Assembly: GCA_950022655.1 (NCBI GenBank)
Contig: OX465592.1
Span: 1,106,234-1,170,233 of the forward strand
Length of the DNA stretch: 64,000 nucleotides
Reading direction: 5' to 3'
Source: Alentia gelatinosa
Taxonomy: Eukaryota; Annelida; Polychaeta; Phyllodocida; Polynoidae
Shown here: positions 25,269 to 40,200 of the stretch, in pieces
Numbering within the stretch: the stretch's first letter is position 1
How the letters are laid out: each line of letters opens with the position of its first letter
The notes under the pieces: model-generated
The model's input: only the letters and a program-made list of their open reading frames with translations
What the model was told of the DNA's origin: nothing
Databases searched by the model: none
Translations under genes and position numbers: made by a program

Positions 25269-28200
25269 GTGATTATCTTTGCAGTGTCTTGTTTTTCAAG
25301 AATAGGATTAGCATCTATTACTGAACCTAAATATGTCATCTATTTGCCCTGGCTGAGATTTTTAAACAGGTTTCAATGGAGGGAAACATGTCCCTTGTGA
25401 AAGAACATCAAAGGTACGATGTAGTGACCTAAAAACTACTTAATGAGGCCTTGCCTGAGTTCAGTAGCATTAAGTCACATGGTCAACCTTGGTATAAAAA
25501 CATTAGCCTAGATATGAAAATGTAAGCATTGGTCTGTAGGTACTAGAGCCACAGCAGATATATATAAATATATAGTGTTTGTCTATTGGTATATAGAAAT
25601 AAGGAAAATATCAATATTTCTATTAGACAGAGAAAATTGTGGGAGAATAGGAATATGGAAGCTAATAGCAAATGTCTTTCAATACCCTCTTGAAAAATGC
25701 AGTTCTTTTAGAGGCTGTATTAAATATCTTGTTGAGACATTACTCTCCTGCTATCGCCGCCCGCTGTGTTTCTACGTGATGTATTGTATAATAATGTCCT
25801 CTGTATTGTACTCTCCTTATTTTCTTTTTGTGCCATGTCATTTTTCTCTGTATTGTAATGTTTGTCTTCCTGTAATCTACCAGAAGGGAATCTAGTTTTC
25901 CCCACAAAAAGTCAGAGCAGCCTGAGGTAACAGATACACTTTCTAAGGAAGTGAGATACAGACCGAATGAGTATAATGTTTATAGTGTATTTACACTGGA
26001 TATTGTTCAACGTTGGAATGAAGCACTTGTAGTTTGAAGGATTTGCTATTGTTCATCGGGGGAGCGTACACATGTAAACATCAATAGAATTATGGTTTTA
26101 TGGTAATACAGAAAGATTGTACTGTATAATGAAATCTTGATACTGAATAAAAGAGAGCGCTGCTCTTATTTAAAAAAAAAAGAAATCTTGTTGAGGCTAA
26201 TGATATCATGCCCATAGAAAGAATAAAACATAGGGCAGGTGACAATGGCACCATTTTAGATATCCTTATGAGAAAAACATATTCCCTGAGCCCACTCTAT
26301 GATATTCCTCAATTCATATAAAACACTTTACAGATTCTTTTAAAAGAAAAAAAACAACAAACAACCATCATATCAAGATAGATAGAAGGAAAGACTATAT
26401 CTAAAAAACAGTGAACTGAAAAAACATATAAATAGGTTTTTAAGGCAACAAAAGAGCAAAATATCATAAATTTCAATAAAGACCTACGAGTAACGGGATT
26501 TGATAAGGTACATTATAGAATCACAGAGAAATAAATTTGTGTCTTATGGTATATTATTTCTGGACAATTGGTTTAATGCATTGATATGAAGAGAGAAGAA
26601 GGAAGCCAATAATAGTCATGAGTATATGCAAACTTACCAGTAGCAGGTGCAGCTGTTGAGGCAGGTGATGTTACTGCCTCAGTGCCTGGAAAAGTACAAA
26701 CATTGATTGGTGAGTGGTTTAGAAATATTCAGAACTTTGTATCTTAAGGGTGATCCTTTGATAAGACAGAACATACTACATAGTACAATGTGACTTACAA
26801 AGTACCACATGTCTGAGAAAATGGGAATTGTTATGACATCAAAAGTGGTGTTTTTTAAATGACAGGGTGAAACCACGAAAAGTGGAGATGTGCAAATGTG
26901 AATGTGTCTGCATGAGTTTCAGGAGATCAGTCTTTGTTGATTCAGTTTCTAGTAAGGGTTTGAAGTCGTAATGAATTAATAGCTTTAGTCAGTACCTGTT
27001 GGTTGATGTAAATTGGACTTGGAAGCTGTTACTGCCTCAGTAAGTGCCTCAGTTGTAGCAGGCATAGTTTGGCCTTCAGTACCTTTAGGTGTGGTCATTT
27101 GAAGTGTAGTTTGATCAGTAGCAGCAGTCGCAGTCAACAAGCTTGTAGGAGTGACAGTTGATTTCAGCATTGTTTGCTGGATTGTTGTGGCAGTTCCAGG
27201 GGAAGTACTTGGACCTTCAGTCTGAGTTGGTCCAGTGGTAACTGTTCCCTCAGTCACAGAGGTTTGTTGGATTCTTGTAGCAGTCCCAGGGGTAATATTT
27301 GGGCCTCTGGTCTGAGTTGGTCCGGTGAAAACTGTTCCCTTAGTCACCGAGGTTTGTTGGATTGTTGTAGCAGTTCCCGGAGTAGTACTTGGACCTTCGG
27401 TCTGAGTTAGTCCAGTGGTAACTGTTCCCTCTGTGGCAGAGGTTTGCTCAATAGTTGTAGCAGTTCCAGGGGTAGTACTTGTACCTTCAGTATCAGATGG
27501 TATAGTGGTAACCGGTCCTCTAGTGGTAGTAGCCTGGTTGAGTTTATTATCAATTCCAGGAGTAGTACTTGGGCCTTCAGTTTGAGTTGGTCCAGTGGTA
27601 ACTGTTCCCTCAGTCACAGAGGATTGCTCATTGGTTGTGGCAGTTTTAGGAGAAGTACTTGGACCTCCCGTCTGAGTTTGTCCTGTTCTACTAGTTAGAG
27701 GAATTCTTCCTGTTGTAGCTGCTCCTACTGTCACAGACATATGGTGGATGGTTGTTGCAGACCCAAGAGAAGTACTAGGACCTTCAGTCTGAGTTGGTCC
27801 AGTTGGAACTTCACCTTTAGTCACAGACATTTGTTGGATTGTTGTAGCAGTTCCAGGAGAAGTGCCTGTCCCTTCTGTCTGTGTTGGTCCAGATGTTTTG
27901 CTTCCCTCAGTGACAGAGGCCCGCCCTATAGTTGTGGCCGTTCCAGGAATAGTACTTGGCCCGTCAGTCTGAGTTGATTCTGTTGTAACTATTCCTTCAA
28001 CGATAGAGGTTTCCTGGATTGTTGTTGCAGCTGTATGAGTTGGACCTTCAGTCTGTAGTGGTTCTGTTGTAAGTGGTTCTTCTGCTATAGAGGCTTTTTT
28101 GCTCATCATGGCAGTTCCAGGAGTAGCACTTGAACCTTCAGTCTGAGTTGGTCCAGTGGAAACTATTCCCTCAGTGACAGAGGTCTGCTTGATAGTTGTG

Positions 28201-31200
28201 GCTGGACTAGGTGAAGTACCTGGACCTTTTGTCTGTGTTGTTCCAGTGGTAACTGTTTCCACAGTTGCAGTAGCCTCTTGAAGCCTTTTATTAGTTTCAG
28301 TTGTAGAACTTAGTTCTATATTCTTACCAGTTGCAGGAATGGGGCTTGATTCTTTAGTATTTGGTATGGTTGAAATGGTTCCAGTCAGGTCAGTCTTTGT
28401 CGGTACTGAATTAGAGGTTCCATCAGTCAGTGTGGTAATTGGACTGTCCGTCTGAGTAGTCAGAGTTCCGGTCTGAGTTTTCTCTGCATTCTCAGTTCCT
28501 TTGGTTAAGGTAGTTTGTTCTCTAGTGGTAGGAGTTCCAGTGGTGGTAATTGGACCTTCAGTTTGGGTTGGTATTGAAGTAACAGTTCCTGTGGTTGAAG
28601 TAGTTTGCTGTAGGGTAGTAGGAGTACCCAGGCCGTCAGTTCCTTTTGTCATTGGTCCAATTGTAACAGTGGTGTGCAAGCCTAAGAAAATAGATTAGAT
28701 CAGGATGTTATGCAGAGGAATATATGTGTGTATATATGTATAGTCATATATACATGTATACATATAAGACAATTACTTTGTGGTACCTGTTAGACATCAA
28801 GAAAGAATATTTAGAATATGATGTGATGAGGAGACAACTTTGTCAGGGCACTTGCAAGAGTCACCGGAATCTGTGAAATGATTAAGATGATAATACAATA
28901 TGGTGTCCTCAAATAGCGAAGTAAACGTAGCCTTGTATGATTTCCTCCAATGTACTTCATAAGGGACTTGAAACATTGTATATATAATACCTTGGCAAAT
29001 CAGAAAAATTAAGGGAGAAAATGTCATAGCTTTCCTAATAAGATAAAAAGATATAAAATTATATCTTCATTACAACAAATTGCATATTTATTGATGTGAA
29101 TCTACAATGCAAACCTGGAACAAAATAACCAGGTAAATACGAAGGGTAAGGAAAGCCTATGTTAGAAGTCTGAACATGAGAATGACCATTTCTTTTAAAA
29201 TTTTAATCATTTTCTTTTCTTGGTTAAGAAACCCATGTCATTTATCAGGAGTTTTGTTCAATCTGTCATAAAGCAACTCACCGTACACTCTTCAAATAGT
29301 ACCTTATAATTAATGAATTAGGGGCCCTTTTGATTTAGAAAGAACACCAATTGGCTCAGGATCAGGACACAATCAGAAAATCATTGAAATATTGATATAT
29401 ACATGTATACATATAAGACAATTACTTTGTGGTACCTGTCAGAAATCAAGAAAGAAACTTGATATGATAAGGAGACATTATAATTCATGAATTAGGGGCC
29501 CTTTTGATTTAGAAAGAACACCAATTGGCTCGGGATCAGGACACAATCAGAATATCATTGAAATGGTTGGGACTGGAAAAATATCTTGTTGGCGATAATG
29601 ATATCATGCCCATAGAGAGAATAAAACATAGGGCTGGTGACAATGGCACCATTTTAGATATCCTTATGAGAAAAACCTATTCCCTGAGCCCACTCTATGT
29701 ATATTCCTCAATTCATATAAAACACTTTACAGATTCTTTTAAAAGAAAAAAAACAATAAACAACCATCATATCAAGATAGATAGAAGGAAAGACTATATC
29801 TAAAAAACAGTTAACTGAAAAAGCATATAAATAGGTTTTTAAGGCAACAAAAGAGCAAAATATCATAAATTTCAATAAAGACCTACGAGTAACGGGATTT
29901 GATAAGGTACATTATAGAATCACAGAGAAATAAATTTGTGTCTTATGGTATATTATTTCTGGACAATTGGTTTAATGCATTGATATGAAGAGAGAAGAAG
30001 GAAGCCAATAATAGTCATGAGTATATGCAAACTTACCAGTAGCAGGTGCAGCTGTTGAGGCAGGTGATGTTACTGCCTCAGTGCCTGGAAAAGTACAAAC
30101 ATTGATTGGTGAGTGGTTTAGAAATATTCAGAACTTTGTATCTTAAGGGTGATCCTTTGATAAGACAGAACATACTACATAGTACAATGTGACTTACAAA
30201 GTACCACATGTCTGAGAAAATGGGAATTGTTATGACATCAAAAGTGGTGTTTTTTAAATGACAGGGTGAAACCACGAAAAGTGGAGATGTGCAAATGTGA
30301 ATGTGTCTGCATGAGTTTCAGGAGATCAGTCTTTGTTGGTTCAGTTTCTAGTAAGAGTTTGAAGTCATAATGAATTAATAGCTTTAGTCAGTACCTGTTG
30401 GTTGATGGAAATTGGACTTGGGAGTTGTTACTGCCTCAGTAAGTGCCTCAGTTGTAGCAGGCATAGTTTGGCCTTCAGTACCTTTAGGTGTGGTCATTTG
30501 AAGTGTAGTTTCATCAGTAGCAGCAGTCGCAGTCAACAGGCTTGTAGGAGTGACAGTTGACATCAGTGTCTCTGTAACTTCAGTAGTCTTTTCTGTGCCT
30601 GATGTTTTCACGGGTATTGTGACCTCTGTAACTGATTGCTTAGCTGTAACTGTTGCGGTTCCTTCAGTGGTTATGGTAGATGGGGAAACTTCAGTAACTG
30701 CAATGGTTGAAGGCTGTGTTGCAAGCTCGGCTGCAGTCACTTCAGTGGTTGTTGGAAGTGCAGTTGTGTTATCCAATGCTGTTCTAGCAGTCTGTCCCTC
30801 AGTATGGGCAGCAGTGGTGGACACGAGACCTTTTACTTGTGTGGTTGCTGGTACAGCAGTAGTCTGAGATGTAAGAGGGCCTTTAGGAGTGTTCTCTGTA
30901 GTTCTTACAGACAAAGGTTCCTCAGTTATCACTGTTGTGGCAGTTGTATTTGGCTCTATCATTGTAGGAAGTTCACTGCTTCTGGCGGTAGGCAAGACCT
31001 TTGTAGATGCACTGGTTGCCTCCACTGTGTTGGTTTCAGCTTTAGTAGTTTCTGCTGACTTTGTTACCGTCTCTGTTGGACTAGTCAAAGGAGGAGTGGA
31101 GAGTTCTTGACTGCTTTCTGAGTTGACAACTGTAACAGGAGCCTCTGTTGTCTGAAGAGTAGTTGAAGCACTGGTAGATTCTGTCTTGCTCAACACTGTT

Positions 31201-34200
31201 GAAGTAGCTTCAATGGTTTGGTTTTGATCAGTAGGTTTGCCTGTTGTCCGAGCCGTTTGAGATCTCTCAGATGTTATTTTGTTTGTCATAGTTTCAGTGG
31301 TTTCAGCTGTGGTGGTGATGGTGGGACCTGTACTAGTGGTGCTACTAGTTATGCTTATTGAAGGTGACTTCTCTGATGTCACTGCCTTTGTAGTGGTCTC
31401 ACTTGTCAAGCCTGTTGCAGGGACAGTACTTGTTTCCTTGGAGGATATGTTAATGGTAGTTGTCTCAAGCATCCCAACATCTGTAGGTGCACTGGTGGTT
31501 GCCTGAGTTTCCTCAGGGCCTGTAGACCCCTGGAAGTTCGGAGTAGTTGATGTCTCTGTCCTCATTGATTTTGTCCCACTTTCAGTTGTCATTCCACTTG
31601 AAGGTTCTTCTATTCTGGAGCCTGTCATCATCAATGTAGGTTCCATAGTTGCCTCCACTGTGGTAGGTAGAGTTTCTTTGATTTGGGTAGTCATTGTTAT
31701 TGCTTGTGTTTGACTAGTAGGAATGTTTGTAGGCAGTTTGGTTGAACCTTCTGTGCTTGTGAATGTGACAGCAGCTTCTGTTGCTTGGAGCGTTGATTGC
31801 TCACTGGTAGTTTTCTCTCTCCTCAGGACAGTGCTGGATTGGGAGCCAGTAGTTGGACTCTGGGTCATTGTTGCACTTGTAGGTTCTTCAGTTGGTACAG
31901 AAGTTGTCAGCACTGCTGTGGTTTCTACAGATTCTACAGTTGGTATTGATATATTTGCTTTTCCAGTATTAGCACTTGTGGATCCCACTGTTGTTTGGTC
32001 TGCAGCAACAGTTCTTGTAAGAGTCTCATTTGTCATTGGAGATGCAACAGAAGTCTGTGATGCCAATGGTCTTGTGGGAGACTCTGTTTCAGTCACTGTT
32101 GTGGGAGGATGACTGGTCAAATCTGTTGCAGTCATTGTTGTATATGACTGAGTAGTTGTTGCTTTGGTTTTTCTCTCTATAGTGCCTGTTTTCGTCTGGG
32201 CCTCAGTTGTCAAGGCTGTCATGGGATGAGTCTCTGTCACAGTAGTAGTTACATCTCCTCCTGGTATGAAAAGGAGGAGAGCATGTTTCTTGTGTTATCA
32301 GTTATACATATGTATAGACTTTGTTACTAATGGAAAATGCAGGTGGCTAAGTCTAACTTTCAAAGCCACTTGTACTTTATCACAACAACAAACCACAGTA
32401 TAAAGTAGAGATATTTCTGTATTTGATGCTTGAATTGGCAGTGAGGGGTGGGAGACAAAGATCTGGAATAGATATTAAGACAGCAGAAGGATACTAACAA
32501 AGGACTAGAGTATATGCAAACTTACCAGTAGCAGGTGCAGCTGTTGAGGCAGGTGATGTTACTGCCTCAGTGCCTGGAAAAGTACAAACATTGATTGGTG
32601 AGTGGTTTAGAAATATTCAGAACTTTGTATCTTAAGGGTGATCCTTTGATAAGACAGAACATACTACAGAGTACAATGTGACTTACAAAGTACCACATGT
32701 CTGAGAAAATGGGAATTGTTATGACATCAAAAGTGGTGTTTTTTAAATGACAGGGTGAAACCACGAAAAGTGGAGATGTGCAAATGTGAATGTGTCTGCA
32801 TGAGTTTCAGGAGATCAGTCTTTGTTGGTTCAGTTTCTAGTAAGAGTTTGAAGTCATAATGAATTAATAGCTTTAGTCAGTACCTGTTGCCTGATGTATT
32901 TTGGACTTGGGAGCTGTTACTGCCTCAGTAAGTGCCTCAGTTGTAGCAGGTATAGTTTGGCCTTCAGTACCTTTAGGTGTGGTCATTTGAAGTGTAGTTT
33001 CATCAGTAGCAGCAGTCGCAGTCAACAGGCTTGTAGGAGTGACAGTTGACATCAGTGTCTCTGTAACATCAGTAGTCTTTTCTGTGCCTGATGTTTTCAC
33101 GGGTATTGTGACCTCTGTAACTGATTGCTTAGCTGTAACTGTTGCGGTTCCTTCAGTGGTTATGGTAGATGGGGAAACTTCAGTAACTGCAATAGTTGAA
33201 GGCTGTGTTGCAAGCTCGGCTGCAGTCACAGTATGGGCAGCAGTGGTGGACACGAGACCTTTTACTTGTGTGGTTGCTGGTACAGCAGTAGTCTGAGATG
33301 TAAGAGGGCCTTTAGGAGTGTTCTCTGTAGTTTTTACAGACAAAGGTTCCTCAGTTATCACTGTTGTGGCAGTTGTATTTGGCTCTATCATTGTAGGAAG
33401 TTCACTGCTTCTGGCGGTAGGCAAGACCTTTGTAGATGCACTGGTTGCCTCCACTGTGTTGGTTTCAGTTTTAGTAGTTTCTGCTGACTTTGTTACCGTC
33501 TCTGTTGGACTAGTCAAAGGATGAGTGGAGAGTTCTTGACTGCTTTCTGAGTTGACAACTGTAACAGGAGCCTCTGTTGTCTGAAGAGTAGTTGAAGCAC
33601 TGGTAGATTCTGTCTTGCTCAACACTGTTGAAGTAGCTTCAATGGTTTGGTTTTGATCAGTAGGTTTACCTGTTGTCCGAGCCGTTTGAGATCTCTCAGA
33701 TGTTATTTTGTTCGTCATAGTTTCAGTGGTTTCAGCTGTGGTGGTGATGGTGGGACCTGTACTAGTGGTGCTACTAGTTATGCTTATTGAAGGTGACTTC
33801 TCTGATGTCACTGCCTTTGTAGTGGTCTTACTTGTCAAGCCTGTTGCAGGGACAGTACTTGTTTCCTTGGAGGGTATGTTAATGGTAGTTGTCTCAAGCA
33901 TCCCAACATCTGTAGGTGCACTGGTGGTTGCCTGAGTTTCCTCAGGGCCTGTAGACCCCTGGAAGTTCGGAGTAGTTGATGTCTCTGTCCTCATTGATTT
34001 TGTCCCACTTTCAGTTGTCATTCCACTTGAAGGTTCTTCTGTTCTGGAGCCTGTCATCATCAATGTAGGTTCCATAGTTGCCTCCACTGTGGTAGGTAGA
34101 GTTTCTTCGATTTGGGTAGTCATTGTTATTGCTTGTGTTTGACTAGTAGGAATGTTTGTAGGCAGTTTGGTTGAACCTTCTGTGCTTGTGAATGTGACAG

Positions 34201-37200
34201 CAGCTTCTGTTGCTTGGAGCGTTGATTGCTCACTGGTAGTTTTCTCTCTCCTCAGGACAGTGCTGGATTGGGAGCCAGTAGTTGGATTCTGGGTCATTGT
34301 TGCACTTGTAGGTTCTTCAGTTGGTACAGAAGTTGTCAGCACTGCTGTGGTTTCTACAGATTCTACAGTTGGTATTGAGTCATTACCTGTTGGTTGATGT
34401 ATATTGGACTTGGGAGTTGTTACTGCCTCAGTAAGTGCCTCAGTTGTAGCAGGCATAGTTTGGCCTTCAGTACCTTTAGGTGTGGTCATTTGAAGTGTAG
34501 TTTCATCAGTAGCAGCAGTCGCAGTCAACAGGCTTGTAGGAGTGACAGTTGACATCAGTGTCTCTGTAACATCAGTAGTCTTTTCTGTGCCTGATGTTTT
34601 CACGGGTATTGTGACCTCTGTAACTGATTGCTTAGCTGTAACTGTTGCGGTTCCTTCAGTGGTTATGGTAGATGGGGAAACTTCAGTAATTGCAATGGTT
34701 GAAGGCTGTGTTGCAAGCTCGGCTGCAGTGACTTCAGTGGTTGTTGGAAGTGCAGTTGTATTACCAAATGCTGTTCTAGCAGTCTGTCCCTCAGTATTGG
34801 CAGCAGTGGTGGACACGAGACCTTTAACTTGTGTGGTTGCTGGTACAGCAGTAGTCTGAGATGGAAGAGGGCCTTTAGGAGTGTTCTCTGTAGTTCTTAC
34901 AGACAAAGGTTCCTCAATTATCACTGTTGTGGCAGTTGTATTTGGCTCTATCATTGTAGGAAGTTCACTGCTTCTGGCAGTAGGCAAGACCTTTGTAGAT
35001 GCACTGGTTGCCTCCACTGTGTTGGTTTCAGTTTTAGTAGTTTCTGCTGACTTTGTTACCGTCTCTGTTGGACTAGTCAAAGGATGAGTGGAGAGTTCTT
35101 GACTGCTTTCTGAGTTGACAACTGTAACAGGAGCCTCTGTTGTCTGAAGAGTAGTTGAAGCACTGGTAGATTCTGTCTTGCTCAACACTGTTGAAGTAGC
35201 TTCAATGGTTTGGTTTTGATCAGTAGGTTTGCCTGTTGTCAGAGCCGTTTGAGATCTCTCAGATGTTATTTTGTTTGTCATAGTTTCAGTGGTTTCAGCT
35301 GTGGTGGTGATGGTGGGACCTGTACTAGTGGTGCTACTAGTTATGCTTATTGAAGGTGACTTCTCTGATGTCACTGCCTTTGTAGTGGTCTCACTTGTCA
35401 AGCCTGTTGCAGGGACAGTACTTGTTTCCTTGGAGGATATGTTAATGGTAGTTGTCTCAAGCATCCCAACATCTGTAGGTGCACTGGTGGTTGCCTGAGT
35501 TTCCTCAAAGCCTGTAGACCCCTGGAAGTTGGGAGTAGTTGATGTCTCTGTCCTCATTGATTTTGTCCCACTTTCAGTTGTCATTCCACTTGAAGGTTCT
35601 TCTGTTCTGGAGCCTGTCATCATCAATGTAGGTTCCATAGTTGCCTCCACTGTGGTAGGTAGAGTTTCTTTGATTTGGGTAGTCATTGTTATTGCTTGTG
35701 TTTGACTAGTAGGAATGTTTGTAGGCAGTTTGGTTGAACCTTCTGTGCTTGTGAATGTGACAGCAGCTTCTGTTGCTTGGAGCGTTGATTGCTCACTGGT
35801 AGTTTTCTCTCTCCTCAGGACAGTGCTGGATTGGGAGCCAGTAGTTGGACTCTGGGTCATTGTTGCACTTGTAGGTTCTTCAGTTGGTACAGAAGTTGTC
35901 AGCACTGCTGTGGTTTCTACAGATTCTACAGTTGGTATTGATATATTTGCTTTACCAGTATTACCACTTGTGGATCCCACTGTTGTTTGGTCTGCAGCAA
36001 CAGTTCTTGTAAGAGTCTCATTTGTCATTGGAGATGCAACAGAAGTCTGTGATGCCAATGGTCTTGTAGGATACTCTGTTTCAGTCACTGTTGTGGGAGG
36101 ATGACTGGTCAAATCTGTTGCAGTCATTGTTGTATATGACTGAGTAGTTGTTGCTTTGGTTTTTCTCTCTATAGTGCCTGTTTTCGTCTGGGCCTCAGTT
36201 GTCAAGGCTGTCATGGGATGAGTCTCTGTCACAGTAGTAGTTACATCTCCTCCTGGTATGAAAAGGAGGAGAGCATGTTTCTTGTGTTATCAGTTATACA
36301 TATGTATAGACTTTGTTACTAATGGAAAATGCAGGTGGCTAAGTCTAGCTTTCAAAGCCACTTGTACTTTATCACAACAACAAACCACAGTATAAAGTAG
36401 AGATATTTCTGTATTTGATGCTTGAATTGGCAGTGAGGGGTGGGAGACAAAGATCTGGAATAGATATTAAGACAGCAGAAATATACTAACAAAGGACTAG
36501 AGTATATGCAAACTTACCAGTAGCAGGTGCAGCTGTTGAGGCAGGTGATGTTACTGCCTCAGTGCCTGGAAAAGTACAAACATTGATTGGTGAGTGGTTT
36601 AGAAATATTCAGAACTTTGTATCTTAAGGGTGATCCTTTGATAAGACAGAACATACTACATAGTACAATGTGACTTACAAAGTACCACATGTCTGAGAAA
36701 ATGGGAATTGTTATGACATCAAAAGTGGTGTTTTTTAAATGACAGGGTGAAACCACGAAAAGTGGAGATGTGCAAATGTGAATATGTCTGCATGAGTTTC
36801 AGGAGATCAGTCTTTGTTGGTTCAGTTTCTAGTAAGAGTTTGAAGTCATAATGAATTAATAGCTTTAGTCAGTACCTGTTGCCTGATGTATTTTGGACTT
36901 GGGAGCTGTTACTGCCTCAGTAAGTGCCTCAGTTGTAGCAGGCATAGTTTGGCCTTCAGTACCTTTAGGTGTGGTCATTTGAAGTGTAGTTTCATCAGTA
37001 GCAGCAGTCGCAGTCAACAGGCTTGTAGGAGTGACAGTTGACATCAGTGTCTCTGTAACATCAGTAGTCTTTTCTGTGCCTGATGTTTTCACGGGTATTG
37101 TGACCTCTGTAACTGATTGCTTAGCTGTAACTGTTGCGGTTCCTTCAGTGGTTATGGTAGATGGGGAAACTTCAGTAATTGCAATGGTTGAAGGCTGTGT

Positions 37201-40200
37201 TGCAAGCTCGGCTGCAGTGACTTCAGTGGTTGTTGGAAGTGCAGTTGTATTACCCAATGCTGTTCTAGCAGTCTGTCCCTCAGTATGGGCAGCAGTGGTG
37301 GACACGAGACTTTTTACTTGTGTGGTTGCTGGTACAGCAGTAGTCTGAGATGTAAGAGGGCCTTTAGAAGTGTTCTCTGTAGTTCTTACAGACAAAGGTT
37401 CCTCAGTTATCACTGTTGTGGCAGTTGTATTTGGCTCTATCATTGTAGGAAGTTCACTGCTTCTGGCGGTAGGCAAGACCTTTGTAGATGCACTGGTTGC
37501 CTCCACTGTGTTGGTTTCAGTTTTAGTAGTTTCTGCTGACTTTGTTACCGTCTCTGTTGGACTAGTCAAAGGATGAGTGGAGAGTTCTTGACTGCTTTCT
37601 GAGTTGACAACTGTAACAGGAGCCTCTGTTGTCTGAAGAGTAGTTGAAGCACTGGTAGATTCTGTCTTGCTCAACACTGTTGAAGTAGCTTCAATGGTTT
37701 GGTTTTGATCAGTAGGTTTGCCTGTTGTCCGAGCCGTTTGAGATCTCTCAGATGTTATTTTGTTTGTCATAGTTTCAGTGGTTTCAGCTGTGGTGGTGAT
37801 GGTGGGACCTGTACTAGTGGTGCTACTAGTTATGCTTATTGAAGGTGACTTCTCTGATGTCACTGCCTTTGTAGTGGTCTCACTTGTCAAGCCTGTTGCA
37901 GGGACAGTACTTGTTTCCTTGGAGGATATGTTAATGGTAGTTGTCTCAAGCATCCCAACATCTGTAGGTGCACTGGTGGTTGCCTGAGTTTCCTCAGGGC
38001 CTGTAGACCCCTGGAAGTTCGGAGTAGTTGATGTCTCTGTCCTCATTGATTTTGTCCCACTTTCAGTTGTCATTCCACTTGAAGGTTCTTCTGTTCTGGA
38101 GCCTGTCATCATCAATGTAGGTTCCATAGTTGCCTCCACTGTGGTAGGTAGAGTTTCTTTGATTTGGGTAGTCATTGTTATTGCTTGTGTTTGACTAGTA
38201 GGAATGTTTGTAGGCAGTTTGGTTGAACCTTCTGTGCTTGTGAATGTGACAGCAGCTTCTGTTGCTTGGAGCGTTGATTGCTCACTGGTAGTTTTCTCTC
38301 TCCTCAGGACAGTGCTGGATTGGGAGCCAGTAGTTGGACTCTGGGTCATTGTTGCACTTGTAGGTTCTTCAGTTGGTACAGAAGTTGTCAGCACTGCTGT
38401 GGTTTCTACAGATTCTACAGTTGGTATTGATATATTTGCTTTACCAGTATTACCACTTGTGGATCCCACTGTTGTTTGGTCTGCAGCAACAGTTCTTGTA
38501 AGAGTCTCATTTGTCATTGGAGATGCAACAGAAGTCTGTGATGCCAATGGTCTTGTAGGAGACTCTGTTTCAGTCACTGTTGTGGGAGGATGACTGGTCA
38601 AATCTGTTGCAGTCATTGTTGTATATGACTGAGTAGTTGTTGCTTTGGTTTTTCTCTCTATAGTGCCTGTTTTCGTCTGGGCCTCAGTTGTCAAGGCTGT
38701 CATGGGATGAGTCTCTGTCACAGTAGTAGTTACATCTCCTCCTGGTATGAAAAGGAGGAGAGCATGTTTCTTGTGTTATCAGTTATACATATGTATAGAC
38801 TTTGTTACTAATGGAAAATGCAGGTGGCTAAGTCTAGCTTTCAAAGCCACTTGTACTTTATCACAACAACAAACCACAGTATAAAGTAGAGATATTTCTG
38901 TATTTGATGCTTGAATTGGCAGTGAGGGGTGGGAGACAAAGATCTGGAATAGATATTAAGACAGCAGAAGGATACTAACAAAGGACTAGAGTATATGCAA
39001 ACTTACCAGTAGCAGGTGCAGCTGTTGAGGCAGGTGATGTTACTGCCTCAGTGCCTGGAAAAGTACAAACATTGATTGGTGAGTGGTTTAGAAATATTCA
39101 GAACTTTGTATCTTAAGGGTGATCCTTTGATAAGACAGAACATACTACAGAGTACAATGTGACTTACAAAGTACCACATGTCTGAGAAAATGGGAATTGT
39201 TATGACATCAAAAGTGGTGTTTTTTAAATGACAGGGTGAAACCACGAAAAGTGGAGATGTGCAAATGTGAATATGTCTGCATGAGTTTCAGGAGATCAGT
39301 CTTTGTTGGTTCAGTTTCTAGTAAGAGTTTGAAGTCATAATGAATTAATAGCTTTAGTCAGTACCTGTTGCCTGATGTATTTTGGACTTGGGAGCTGTTA
39401 CTGCCTCAGTAAGTGCCTCAGTTGTAGCAGGCATAGTTTGGCCTTCAGTACCTTTAGGTGTGGTCATTTGAAGTGTAGTTTCATCAGTAGCAGCAGTCGC
39501 AGTCAACAGGCTTGTAGGAGTGACAGTTGACATCAGTGTCTCTGTAACTTCAGTAGTCTTTTCTGTGCCTGATGTTTTCACGGGTATTGTGACCTCTGTA
39601 ACTGATTGCTTAGCTGTAACTGTTGCGGTTCCTTCAGTGGTTATGGTAGATGGGGAAACTTCAGTAACTGCAATGGTTGAAGGCTGTGTTGCAAGCTCGG
39701 CTGCAGTGACTTCAGTGGTTGTTGGAAGTGCAGTTGTGTTATCCAATGCTGTTCTAGCAGTCTGTCCCTCAGTATGGGCAGCAGTGGTGGACACGAGACC
39801 TTTTACTTGTGTGGTCGCTGGTACAGCAGTAGTCTGAGATGTAAGAGGGCCTTTAGGAGTGTTCTCTGTAGTTCTTACAGACAAAGGTTCCTCCGTTATC
39901 ACTGTTGTGGCAGTTGTATTTGGCTCTATCATTGTAGGAAGTTTACTGCTTCTGGCGGTAGGCAAGACCTTTGTAGATGCACTGGTTGCCTCCACTGTGT
40001 TGGTTTCAGTTTTAGTAGTTTCTGCTGACTTTGTTACCGTCTCTGTTGGACTAGTCAAAGGATGAGTGGAGAGTTCTTGACTGCTTTCTGAGTTGACAAC
40101 TGTAACAGGAGCCTCTGTTGTCTGAAGAGTAGTTGAAGCACTGGTAGATTCTGTCTTGCTCAACACTGTTGAAGTAGCTTCAATGGTTTGGTTTTGATCA

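Noticed and set aside
25575..25895. A 106-codon plus-strand frame in the 1-kb insertion, considered as a retrotransposon protein end
   Set aside because: Hydrophobic and low-complexity at its end, with no reverse transcriptase or other motif visible; kept only as part of the insertion.
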